Shown here piece after piece: positions 54,546 through 64,000 of a stretch of DNA of 64,000 bases. The stretch is from NCBI GenBank assembly GCA_009746045.1, contig RPFO01001945.1, positions 1-64,000 on the forward strand, given 5' to 3'. A program made the position numbers and the translations under genes. How positions within the stretch are numbered: position 1 is the stretch's first letter; each line of letters begins with the position of its first letter. The DNA is from Mesostigma viride. Its lineage: Eukaryota; Streptophyta; Mesostigmatophyceae; Mesostigmatales; Mesostigmataceae. The notes below the pieces were generated by a model. That model ran no database searches and had not been told where the DNA came from. It worked only from the letters and a program-made list of their open reading frames with translations.

Positions 54546-55586
54546 GCTGAAGCTTATTGTGCAAGTTCCAGCTGCCCGTTTCCCAGAAGCCTTTACAGTA
54601 CATCTGCAACAAAGGATGCCTGCATGCATGACTCATAGGTGCATAAGTAAGGACTCATGGGTCTCCTTGATAAGTAAGGACTCATGGGTGCATGCTTGCA
54701 TGCTCACCTTGATGCCATACAAGAAGGCGACGCATGGATGGGTATACTGGCCCCAGTACATACGTCGACAAACTCGTAGAAACCTAATTATCAACCTCTA
54801 AACGCATCCTCATGGTCGTGCCATGCACCCGACAGCCACTGAAATTCACATGAAAACTGGCGAGATCCACCTGCCACCATCGCCGTTGTCGATTCACCAT
54901 CGTGCCGAGAAAACGGCATATAATTCAGTGGTACATATTTGTTTGCAGCTGTCACAAAAGCATTTGAAAACATACCAGGATGTTTTCTTAAATTCTATAG
55001 GATGTAAGGAGTCCGTCCACCGAGTTTCAGACCGAAAATCTCGTATCTTCTGTGTCTGCCACGTGTCAGACTACAACGCGACGCATCGCGTTGTAACCCT
55101 ACAACGCGATGAAAAAAACACGGGTTAAGTGAGACAACTTCACTTGATGAAGTAGTGGAAATTGCAACCTTGTTGTTTGTAGAAACTGGTAAGTACTGTG
55201 CTCTGTACGCAAGCACAAAAGCATCATGTACTTTACAGCATCAACAAGGTACACTTCTGCCTTTTCTTTTCCTTTTTTTGGTATCTTTGTGGTGATCTCG
55301 ACTTTCAGCCACACACAGCCTTTCATACCACACGGTGTCCCTTGTTGGGTGCTGATAACAATGATAATAATGCTCAGGTACTAAGCCAGGTTGACTGTTC
55401 CATTGTTGTTTCGGCAAATATGTGCTAACCATGCCAGCGTATCACTTTACAATTCCACCCGTGCATTTCTGTTGGATAAATCACTTGCTCAATGGCCTTC
55501 AGCTCACCGGCACAAGTCAAAAGCTCATGTAGAAAATTCCTCCAGTACTTTGTGCCCGGCTTGGGGCTCATGCAAGCTCAGCAAAC
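54546..55586. other. intergenic, no gene seen
   Basis: Sequence between copy B and the PP6 stop codon. It contains a short direct repeat (GTAAGGACTCATGGGT) at 54646 and 54674. No conserved ORF. Confidence 0.45.
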
Positions 55587-55894
55587 CTAAAGGAAATATG
55601 GAACCGACGGGCGAGGCGCCATCATGGTATTATTCTCATCCGTCTCGGTAAAGTACTTCACTTCTCGCTCCTGCAGCCACAAGTCGCACGCGCCCCCCAA
55701 AAAGAAATGAGAAAGGCTTCTAGTCAGTGGGCATTACATTGAAGTCTTTAGAACTTTCAGGATATCACGCATTCCACGCAGTGCGGCCACCATTGAGCCC
55801 ATGCATGCACGTGCCAGCCAGCATACAGGGCAAACAATTGACTACCACGATTTATTTTTATTCACGCAAACCCTTCGAGACCCCCCCCCACACA

Positions 55895-55962
<68 letters not shown>

Positions 55963-58758
55963 ACCACCACCAATAACTCTGCATGAAATCCCGCATTCCC
56001 TGTGTGTGGCGTGTACAACCTTGCCGCCCCCCCATCCTGCCTCTCCCCCTCTCCCCCTCTCCCCCTCTCCCTCTCGCATCAACCCACAGCCTACCATCTT
56101 TGCTCACCCAATCGTGAACCCTGCCCCCTTCCTCCCTGGTGCAAAGTATCCGCCCCGCCCCGCCTTGTGCCAGCCCACACCTGTCCACGCACCATCTTGT
56201 GCCCTTCCCCTGCCCTCCTCTCTCCTTTTATGACATCGTCCTTACATCCCACACACCATCTTGTCCGCCCCCTTCTTCCCCATCCTCCCATGACGGCTAT
56301 GTTGCACTTGGCTACCAACTTCTCGTCGAAGCACCACCCCACATCTGTCCACGAACCCCCACATCGTGCTCTCTTCTTGTCACGCACGCTCTTGCCTCCC
56401 CCCTCATCTCCTTTCCCCAAGTACTGGATATCTATAAATGTCACGCACCATCTTGTCGTCGAAGCAGAGGATGGACGCCACGTTGCCGCAGCGGTAGCAG
56501 TAGTTGGGCGCCGACCACACCTGCCGAGGCGCCAGCAATACCCATGGGACAGCCAGAAACACATCAACACAAAGCCGTGCCGCAAAAGTATCAGCCATGC
56601 AGACACACACGGAGCCATGCAAGTGAGCAGAGGATGCAAGTGAGGCAGTTCACCTGCTTCCAATTGATTTATAAATGGCTTCGACTGGTTGGATTCCAGG
56701 TTTACTGGAGCTAGGTCTGAGGTTGGTGCAACATCAGCGCACGGCCCCAGGGGGCAGGGACGCGGGCGCAAGTTGAGTGGCAGCCAGCACAACCACAACC
56801 ATGGGCGTCGTGAAGTAACCAGTTGACCCCTACCCTCCCCCCCATGCCTTGTCCCCTCCTCCCCGTGCCTTGTCCCCTCCCCCCCGCGCCTTGTACCCTC
56901 GACCCCGCGCCTTGTCTCCTCCCCCCCGTGCCTTCTAGGAGGGCAACCAACAAAACATGGGCATTGGTTTAAAGTTTCGCACCCTGGTTGCTGGTTGAGC
57001 TTCGCTGCTCCGCTACGTGACAACGATGACAACGGAAGCATTCACAGGAGAAAGTAAGCTTAACATTCGTGCCGTCACTGTGGCAAGGCATTCGCAGGGA
57101 CCACGCACATGGTGGAACAAGGGGTAAACAGCGTTCCTTGTCCACACCGTACTTACGACACGATTGTAGAAAGCGCCATGTTGTTTTGGAAATGTATTCA
57201 TTGGAAATATATTTATTCGATGACATCGATATTTATTTATCCGCTCACCGTGACCAGGCTCTTCTCGGGGAACATGTACTTGAGGCCCTCCTGCACCAGC
57301 TGGTGCGCGCGGCAGACCAGCTCCAGGCTGTTGATGTGGTTGTGCTGAAATGATGGTGTGGTTGTGCCGCGTGGGGGCAAGGGGTAGGGGAACCAAGGGA
57401 TGGTGTCAGTGCTCCAGGCTGCTGATGTGCTTGTGCTGCAATCATCCAGCGGTCAAGGGTTTCACAACGGGGCGCACAGTAGGGGCAAGGGGCAAGCGAG
57501 GGAAGAATGGAATTGAAATGAGATATCCCGGCTGTTGATGTGGCTATCCTGTAAGGTGGAGTAGAGGGTGGGGACAAGGAGTGGCAGCGGGTAGGGCCAG
57601 GGAAGCGTGGGATGAAGAAAGACCTCAGGCTGCTGATGTGGTTGCGCTGTAACGGAGGAGCAGTGCACAGGGGGAGGACACAGAGGAGCGCACAGCAGGG
57701 GCAAAGAGCCGGTGAGGAGACAGTGTGGTCGAGTCCATGGTCCATGCGGCGGATAAAGCTTGGGTTGCATGTAAAGCATGGGTCACGCCCATGCCCCACA
57801 CTGTGGATGCTCCACGCTGCTGCTGTGGCTGTGCGGCGGGTGGAACGATACCCGGGAGGGAACAAGCGGATGGCTGCAGCACAGGGCGCGGAAGGCGGAG
57901 GGTTGAGGCATTGTAAGCCGGCATAGGCTTAACAGGCAGGCAAACCCAGCAAAGACTACCCAGGCAAAACCACAACGGTGAGGCCGTGTGCTTGTACTTG
58001 ATGCCATGGTGGTGCCGGATGGCACAAGCGCATGCGGGTGCCTCCCTCATGGACTGGGAACGAAATAGGAAGAAAAACCACCTTCTGTGACCTGTGTGCA
58101 TACTCTGATGTTGCTCGCTTCCCTGGTGAGTTTTTATTCTGCACCACTTGCATCCTTAATCAGGATGACGTTTTACGTTTTTGGTTTACGTTTACGTTTT
58201 ACGTCCCGACCTCCTTGGTATCGCAGGAGAGACAAGAGGATCATCCAAGCCCTTGGTGAGCGCTCTAACCACGCTCCTCACCCGCTTGGTGGTAATGCTA
58301 TTTCAGTGTCGCTCACCTCCTTGGTGGCGCGCCCGCCAACGAGCTCTATACCCCTCACCACCTTGGTGGTGGTGATGCCATCACTGATATAATGCCAAAC
58401 TTTCCATGCTCACCTCCTTGGTGACGCGCCCGCCGAACAGCCACCCAGCGCCGCGCGGGCTGATCGCCCACGTGTCAATCTCCTCGGGGTCACTCCACAT
58501 CAGGTCTGGCGCGGGTAAACGGGTAGGGTGGGTGGGTGGGTGGGTGGGTGGGTGGGTGGGTGGGTGGGTGGGTGGGTGGGTGGGTGGGTGGGTGGGTGGG
58601 TGGGTGGGTGGGTGGGTTGGTTGGTTGGTTGGTTGGTTGGTTGGTTGGTTGGTTGGTTGGTTGGTTGGTTGGTTGGTTGGTTGGTTGGTTGGTTGGTTGG
58701 TTGGTTGGTTGGTTGGTTGGTTGGTTGGTTGGTTGGTTGTGGGTGTGTGTGTGGGTGG

Positions 58759-58793
<35 letters not shown>

Positions 58794-59711
58794 AAAAAAG
58801 TATAAATGAGCCCATTAGCGTAAACGTGTGCCTTGTCTCGTCTTCGTGCGTAGTTAGCGAATGCACGTGCTCGCCAGCGACAGAAACTGACTGCAGAAAC
58901 AGGCTTCCAAGGCCCATACGTACACGAGGTCCACCCGTGCTGGGCCGTACACCATCCCTCACCTTCGCCTCCACATTACCCGTGCAATCACCCAACCCGA
59001 CCATAGACGCCCCCCGTTCCCAGTTGCGCGAAAGACACCAACCAACCGACTGCCAAACGGTCACGCGTGCCAACCGCAAGATGGTAGCCACGTGCCTGGC
59101 GACGAAGCAGAGGGTTGCCTTGCCAGGCCCTAGGGCCAACCGCAAAGAGGCAGCCACATGGCCCGCAGGTGCTACGACACCCACCAACGGTCCCCCCTGT
59201 CCCTCCTGCCCCTCCTGTCCCTCCTGTCCCCACTGGTGCCGACACCAGCACCAGCAACGCGTGCCAACCGCAGCAAGATTGGACCCCGGCTCATGTTTGG
59301 CGCCTGCCTGGCCACGCACAGCAAGCTGGCAACAAACTTCCCGTCCCCGCGTTGGCCATTGCGCACTGCAGCGGCAGCACCGTCTGCGTACTGCATCTGC
59401 TGCAGGGCCTGTTCCATGGCCTGCCACCTAGTCACACGCCCTCCTCCTCCACATACCGCAGAAGGGCCCCTCGTGAGGGATCTCGCACTGGCGCTCTATC
59501 ACGCGGATCTGTTGCGGGTGATGGTGTCATTCGCAAACGCACCCAACATGCACGTTCCCAACACCATGGCTCATAAGCTCATAGGGCGCGCATGTGTTAG
59601 TATTCCATGCCAACGCTTAATCACGTGGGTCTGCACAGGAAGAAACGACTCGCATCCACATAAAAAGCACAGCCAGGGTTCATACGACACGCGCACACAC
59701 AACATGCACAC

Positions 59712-59774
<63 letters not shown>

Positions 59775-62700
59775 CCATGTGCCCCCTTAACTGGTCAATC
59801 GTGCGGATGCCAAATGTCAATCATGCTGAGCTGCAACCGCTGTATCCCCCGCCACACGTACCTGGTCAATCGTGCGGATGTCGGGGGACAGGCCGCCGTG
59901 CACGCACAGCACCTGCGTGCGTGGACCAGGGGCAGGAAGGGGAGTGGAAAGGGTGGATGTGTAAGAGGGGATGGGAGAGCGGGGACGCAGAATGGGATGT
60001 AAAGGGCAGATGCGCGCAGCCCAGGGGGGCAGGGAGCATGTGTGCGGGAGTATATGACAACCGTTCAAAGCACACGCTTGATGGGAATACGCTGGCCAGC
60101 GTTGTGTGCTTGCTTAATGTCTTCAGGCCACTCCATTAGCATAATCTTCATCCCACCCGCCTATGTGTTATCTATGCAACAGCACCAGGCACCTAGTAAT
60201 CCGCCGCCTCCTGCGCTGCCTGGCCTTCACCAGCCTTGTGCCCTGGCCCTGCAGAGGAGCACAAAGCACTCCCAGTGCTATCTTTGCGTGCCCCTCCCTC
60301 CCTTCCTCACCCCTCCTTTCCTTTCATGGCCCTCGTCCTTACAGCTCCCCACCCATCGATCCCACGCCCACCCAGAGCGTGCAGTGCAAGCATAGAGCCT
60401 CACCCGGCCGTCGATGAGCGCGGAGAGCGTGAGGTAGTCGAAGACCGAGGTGCAGTAGCGCCACGCGTTGGCGTTGCCGTACTTGCGCTGGCACTCGTCG
60501 TAGAAGCCGTACACCTGCGCACAAGCACGCACACACGCAGCACAGAGAGGATGGACTCGCAACGTGGAGAGGATGGGGATGCAAGCCGACACGCGCACAA
60601 ACCAACAGTTAAGGACAGACAAGCAAATGAGCAACCAAGCAAGAGACTATACTACTGATATGCTACTGACGACTACTGATAGCGCACTAACAGCCTACCG
60701 TTTCATTAATTAATTGATTCATTAATTGATAATAGCCTGCTGATGGCCTACTGATAGCCTATCAACAGCCTCAACAGCCTATGGATAGGCGGTTTGATGG
60801 TGGAACCTACTAGTAAAATGGGTAGGTGACCTGGGGCAGACATCCCTGCACAGGAACATATTCGACAAGGCGAATCATCAAAAAGACGTAGAAAGATGGC
60901 CATGCCGCTGCCTCCATGGCATGGACTTTACATGATGTTCATGCACACAGTCATATACTAACACACTATCTCTAGTCACAGGGTATCTATATTCACAGCC
61001 ACACAAACGCAGTTGGCCAGGCCGCCCGTCCACCAGTCCTTTAACAAGGGTGCAATCGAATGTTTCTCCTTCCTCCCATCCCCCCCCCCCCCCCCCCACA
61101 CACACACCCACCCACCTGCGTCATCTGCCAACTACCCCCCTCACCTGCGTAATCTGCCGGCTCTCGTGGTTCCCCCGAAGCAGCGTCATGCAGGAGGGAT
61201 ACCTGGCACCGTGCGGCACCGCGATCGCACGCACACGTATACAGAGGAAGGCGACAAGCACACGCAACCATGCACACGCACACGTGCAAACCCTCGTCGC
61301 CGACACGTCAGCCAGACCCGCCTGCCTACGGGGGATACAGGCAATGTACGGCCATGCCACGACCCATGCATGTACAACATGGCATGCGTGGCGCCCAACT
61401 CGGCATGAACCAACTAAGGTTTGCTATTAAAATATATATCAACTATAAAATGCGACCACAAACGAAGGAAAGAAGAAGAGGGGACAAGAGAGGGGGAAGG
61501 ATGTGGGGGGAGAGGAGGAGAAAGGAGGGAATGATGGGGGGCAGCTTGTGGGATGTAGAATGTCGGTTCGCGAGAGGGGAAGCGTGAGCCGGAGGTTAGT
61601 GATCAACCCCTAGTCGAAGATAAATACCGTCTTCTCAAGCCCTGTTCCCCCCGCCCCTTCTAAACATTACGTAAGCTCTTCTCAAGCGCTGCTCCCCCCT
61701 GCACCTTCTCAATGATACGTAAGCTCCTTGTGCCAAACGGACTTGTGCCAAAAGGAGTAGGTGAGGTGGCTTGGGACACACAACTCATCCCTTCATCATT
61801 GCTTCACTGTTCCGATCAACCAGTCTTGAATCCTTGGCCAACAAAGCATGCCTATTCAACCTTTGGTTCACAGTCCCGATCAACCAGTCTTGAACCCTTG
61901 GCCAACAAAGCATGCCTATTCAACCTTTGGTTCACAGTCCCGATCAACCAGTCTTGAACCCTTGGCCAACAAAGCATGCCTATTCAACCTATCAAGTAAC
62001 GTGCAATCTAACTTGCCTGTTAAAACCACAGCGGCGGAGCACATTTCGCAGACTACCCTTATGGTTGCGAAGATATACCGAATTGCTTGGATGGATGGAT
62101 GGGTTACAGTTTGGTCGGCGCTTTCCGCAACGCATTTTGCACCGTACCATCCTAGCCGCAGAGTCAAGAGTTTTGCACCAAGATCCACCGTCAAAATGGC
62201 AGATGCCAATGGAAATGATCAAAGTGCGCCCCCTCTTCACACGCTGTCCAATTTGATTAGCCTTGCAAATTCTTCTAAATGTGCTCTGCAACATCATTCC
62301 TAGCACTCCTATCATTCCTTATATTCCAAATACTCCTATTACTCCTGTTAATCATATCAATACTATCATTCCTAAAGCAATAATAGGCTCCTGTGCCTCA
62401 CCTGGCCTTGAGCAGCATAAGCATCGTGAACACCTCCAGGCTGTTGTAGCCGCGGTCCACAAAGTCCCCCTGGTGTGTGGGGGGGAGGGGTGACAACGAC
62501 AAGGATAACATTAATGGTGGCAATAACAAGGATGATGGCAAGGTGAGAAGGATGGTAGGATGGGGAGAGCAAGCATGGTGGGGTGGGGAGAGCAGGATGG
62601 TGGGGTGGGGACAGCACGGATGGTGGGGTGGGGAGAGCAGGATGGTGGGGTGGGGAGAGCAAGCATGCTGGGGTGGGGAGAGCAGGATGGTGGGGTGGGG

Positions 62701-64000
62701 AGAGCAAGCATGCTGGGGTGGGGAGAGCAAGCATGGTGGGGTGGGGAGAGCAAGCATGGTGGGGTGGGGAGAGCAAGCATGGTGGGGTGGGGAGAGCAAG
62801 CTTCGTGGGGTGGGGAGAGCAGGATGGTGGGGTGGGGAGAGCACGCATGGTGGGGTGGGGAGAGCAGGATGGTGGGGTGGGGAGAGCAAGCATGGTGGGG
62901 TAGGGAGAGCAAGCATGGTGGGGGTGGGGAGAGCAAGCATGCTGGGGTGGGGAGAGCAAGCATGGTGGGGTGGGGAGAGCAAGCATGGTGGGGTGGGGAG
63001 AGCAAGCGTGGTGGGGTGGGGAGAGCAAGCATGGTGGGGTGGGGAGGACAGGGAGGATGACGAGAGAGAGGTTGAGGATGGGCAACATGATGAGGGCAAA
63101 GATGAGGACGGGGATCATGGCCAACTCTACTTGTTGTGATAGATGTGGTGATGGCTGGGTGGCGGGGCAGTGAGGTGGGGTGGGCTGGGGCAGGGGTGTC
63201 GTTGGTGGCGGTTGCAGTGGTGGTGGCGGTGGCAGCGCCGGCGGCGGCGGTGATGGTGATAAATCTTAATGCATTTTTTTTCGTGCTATGATGCACGCCT
63301 GCCACGCCGCGTGCCAGGGCCCACCACAGCATTCCCATCCCCATACCATGAGTGTACGAAAGTGGGGAAAGGGCGCAAACTGTTTTTTTGCGGAAAAAAT
63401 CAAGGAGCATTGCCATAGGCGTAGCGGAAGCTACCCAGCGTAGGCGGAAGCCTATGCTGAAGCGGAGACAGGGGCGATAATGGGCCGATGATAGGGTTTA
63501 TGGACTTATGGGCTGACACCATGCTGGCCATTGCGTGACACATTGGGCACTGTGGGCCATGAGGTTGGGCACAGCTAACCGTCGAGTAACACGGGGCGCT
63601 TGCACAGACGTGTGTCGCCATCGTGCCTCCCTTGCTCATGTCATGAAACACTAGCAGAAATAACTTGTGCATACTACACAGATATTATCCACCAGTTGTC
63701 TGATAGGATCAACGGGCTGGGATAGAAACAGGGTAACAGTTGTCATGCGCTGCCCAACAGCAGGGCTTGCAGGGCAGAAAGACTGGTTCTGAAACGGATA
63801 TTTTATCGCTAAAATCATTTTCAACCTTTTTCCAACCAAGGGGAAGGGCGGTAGCCAACAAGAGATGAGATGAGATTTACCATGAAAATGTAATTTGTCG
63901 TTGGAACCTGGCCGCCGGTATCGAACAGCTTTAGGAGATCGTGAAATTGTCCATGGATATCACCGCAAACGGTGACTGGGCTATTCACCGGCTGAACGTT
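55587..64000 (-). CDS. PP6: protein phosphatase PP6 catalytic subunit (plant FyPP type), ten exons, 5' end outside window
   Basis: Ser/Thr phosphatase of the PPP family; two metal ions in the active site; works with SAPS-type regulatory subunits. Minus-strand exons: 64000-63881, 62469-62402, 61202-61145, 60514-60404, 59912-59862, 59508-59457, 58505-58414, 57344-57249, 56520-56449 and 55670-55587. All are GT..AG, in phase and without stops; 267 residues are covered, and roughly 38 N-terminal residues lie beyond the edge. Metal/catalytic motifs: [26 protein letters not shown] and CRAHQ. PP6 markers include [29 protein letters not shown] and [19 protein letters not shown] and [10 protein letters not shown] match plant FyPP rather than animal PP6. 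The C-terminal VPYFL carries the carboxymethylated leucine typical of PP2A/4/6. One oddity: His replaces the usual Phe at the start of NHINSLELV. Introns are rich in arrays and exon-edge copies. Confidence 0.96.
55897..55962. repeat. (CA)n microsatellite in PP6 intron
   Basis: About 30 CA units in the last intron, followed by CCA triplets. Confidence 0.95.
57411..57840. repeat. echo repeats of a PP6 exon acceptor edge
   Basis: The exon starting at 57344 begins, on the plus strand, with CTCCAGGCTGTTGATGTGGT (57321-57340). Diverged copies including the pyrimidine/acceptor side lie at 57411-57445, 57527-57556, 57622-57654 and 57808-57840, about 95-185 bases apart in the upstream intron. Confidence 0.75.
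58311..58345. repeat. echo of the PP6 exon donor edge at 58414
   Basis: GCTCACCTCCTTGGTGGCGC and the following GCCCGCCAACG match the genuine edge GCTCACCTCCTTGGTGACGC at 58409-58428 and the GCCCGCCGAACAG that follows it. A third, weaker CTCACCACCTTGGTGG lies at about 58352. Confidence 0.75.
58527..58790. repeat. compound array GGGT, TTGG, GT in PP6 intron
   Basis: (GGGT)n to about 58616, (TTGG)n to about 58738, then GT-rich repeat to 58790. The GGGT-to-TTGG transition is the same as in the array at 36309-37006. Confidence 0.95.
59713..59771. repeat. (AC)n microsatellite in PP6 intron
   Basis: About 29 uninterrupted AC units. Confidence 0.95.
59790..59810. repeat. echo of the PP6 exon donor edge at 59862
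   Basis: CTGGTCAATCGTGCGGATG repeats the exon end at 59862-59880 (RTIDQ) 71 bases away inside the intron, lacking the splice donor. Confidence 0.7.
61112..61131. repeat. echo of the PP6 exon donor edge at 61145
   Basis: CACCTGCGTCATCTGCC copies the edge CACCTGCGTAATCTGCC (61143-61159) 31 bases further into the intron, donor included. Confidence 0.7.
61821..61990. repeat. 64-bp tandem repeat, ~2.7 copies, PP6 intron
   Basis: CAGTCTTGAAYCCTTGG starts at 61821, 61885 and 61949; the copies are nearly identical. Confidence 0.9.
62552..63050. repeat. 22-23-bp minisatellite in PP6 intron, ~21 copies
   Basis: Units of GGGGAGAGCAAGCATGGTG plus GGGT alternate with a variant carrying GCAGGATGG. It sits directly inside the intron behind exon 63881-64000. 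Confidence 0.95.

Noticed and set aside
58381-59431. Two frames over 340 codons on opposite strands
   Set aside because: They cross two PP6 exons, introns and a GGGT/TTGG array; the spliced PP6 model explains the region.

Overview
The window is nuclear DNA of a eukaryote, most likely a green alga (Viridiplantae). Genes are split into short, fairly GC-rich exons with GT..AG introns that keep codon phase. The best-conserved gene is a plant-type (FyPP-like) PP6 phosphatase. Species is not determinable from the sequence; the intron load, L1-type retroelements and huge microsatellite arrays fit a repeat-rich alga.

Layout. 1-6257 (+): a nine-exon gene of unknown function with several frame breaks. 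6477-11330: a Gag/ORF1-like retroelement ORF (-), a 5'-truncated LINE reverse transcriptase (+), and tandem repeats carrying large near-perfect palindromes. 11871-13578: a DNA element with TTAA target sites. 14-23 kb: LINE fragments, one LINE inserted into another with an exact target-site duplication (TSD), a pentanucleotide array, and one unrecognised minus-strand gene candidate. 23466-29869 (-): a complete six-exon gene for mitochondrial ribosomal protein uL4m. 31329-32854 (+): a complete three-exon MIA40 gene, head-to-head with uL4m. 33-41 kb: LINE tails, giant arrays, a two-SANT membrane protein gene (-) and a small cysteine-rich membrane protein gene (+). 41301-44092 (+): a partial zinc alcohol dehydrogenase gene with a frame break. 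46-54.5 kb: a three-level nest of mobile elements plus a second intact ORF1-only retroelement. 55587-64000 (-): the PP6 catalytic subunit gene, ten exons in the window, 5' end beyond the right edge.

Three patterns stand out. (1) Retroelement 3' ends carry a short hairpin (CTCC..GGAG type) followed by a variable microsatellite tail; several of the largest arrays begin at such a hairpin, and one 530-bp array repeats the element's own target-site sequence. (2) Introns of the conserved genes contain diverged tandem copies of the adjacent exon edge, splice site included ('echoes'). (3) Most frame breaks in accessory ORFs fall in homopolymers, while the exons of PP6, uL4m and MIA40 are free of indels.

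uL4m (mitochondrial translation) and MIA40 (intermembrane-space import) are both mitochondrial and share a 1.1-kb divergent promoter region; PP6 and the alcohol dehydrogenase appear unrelated to them.
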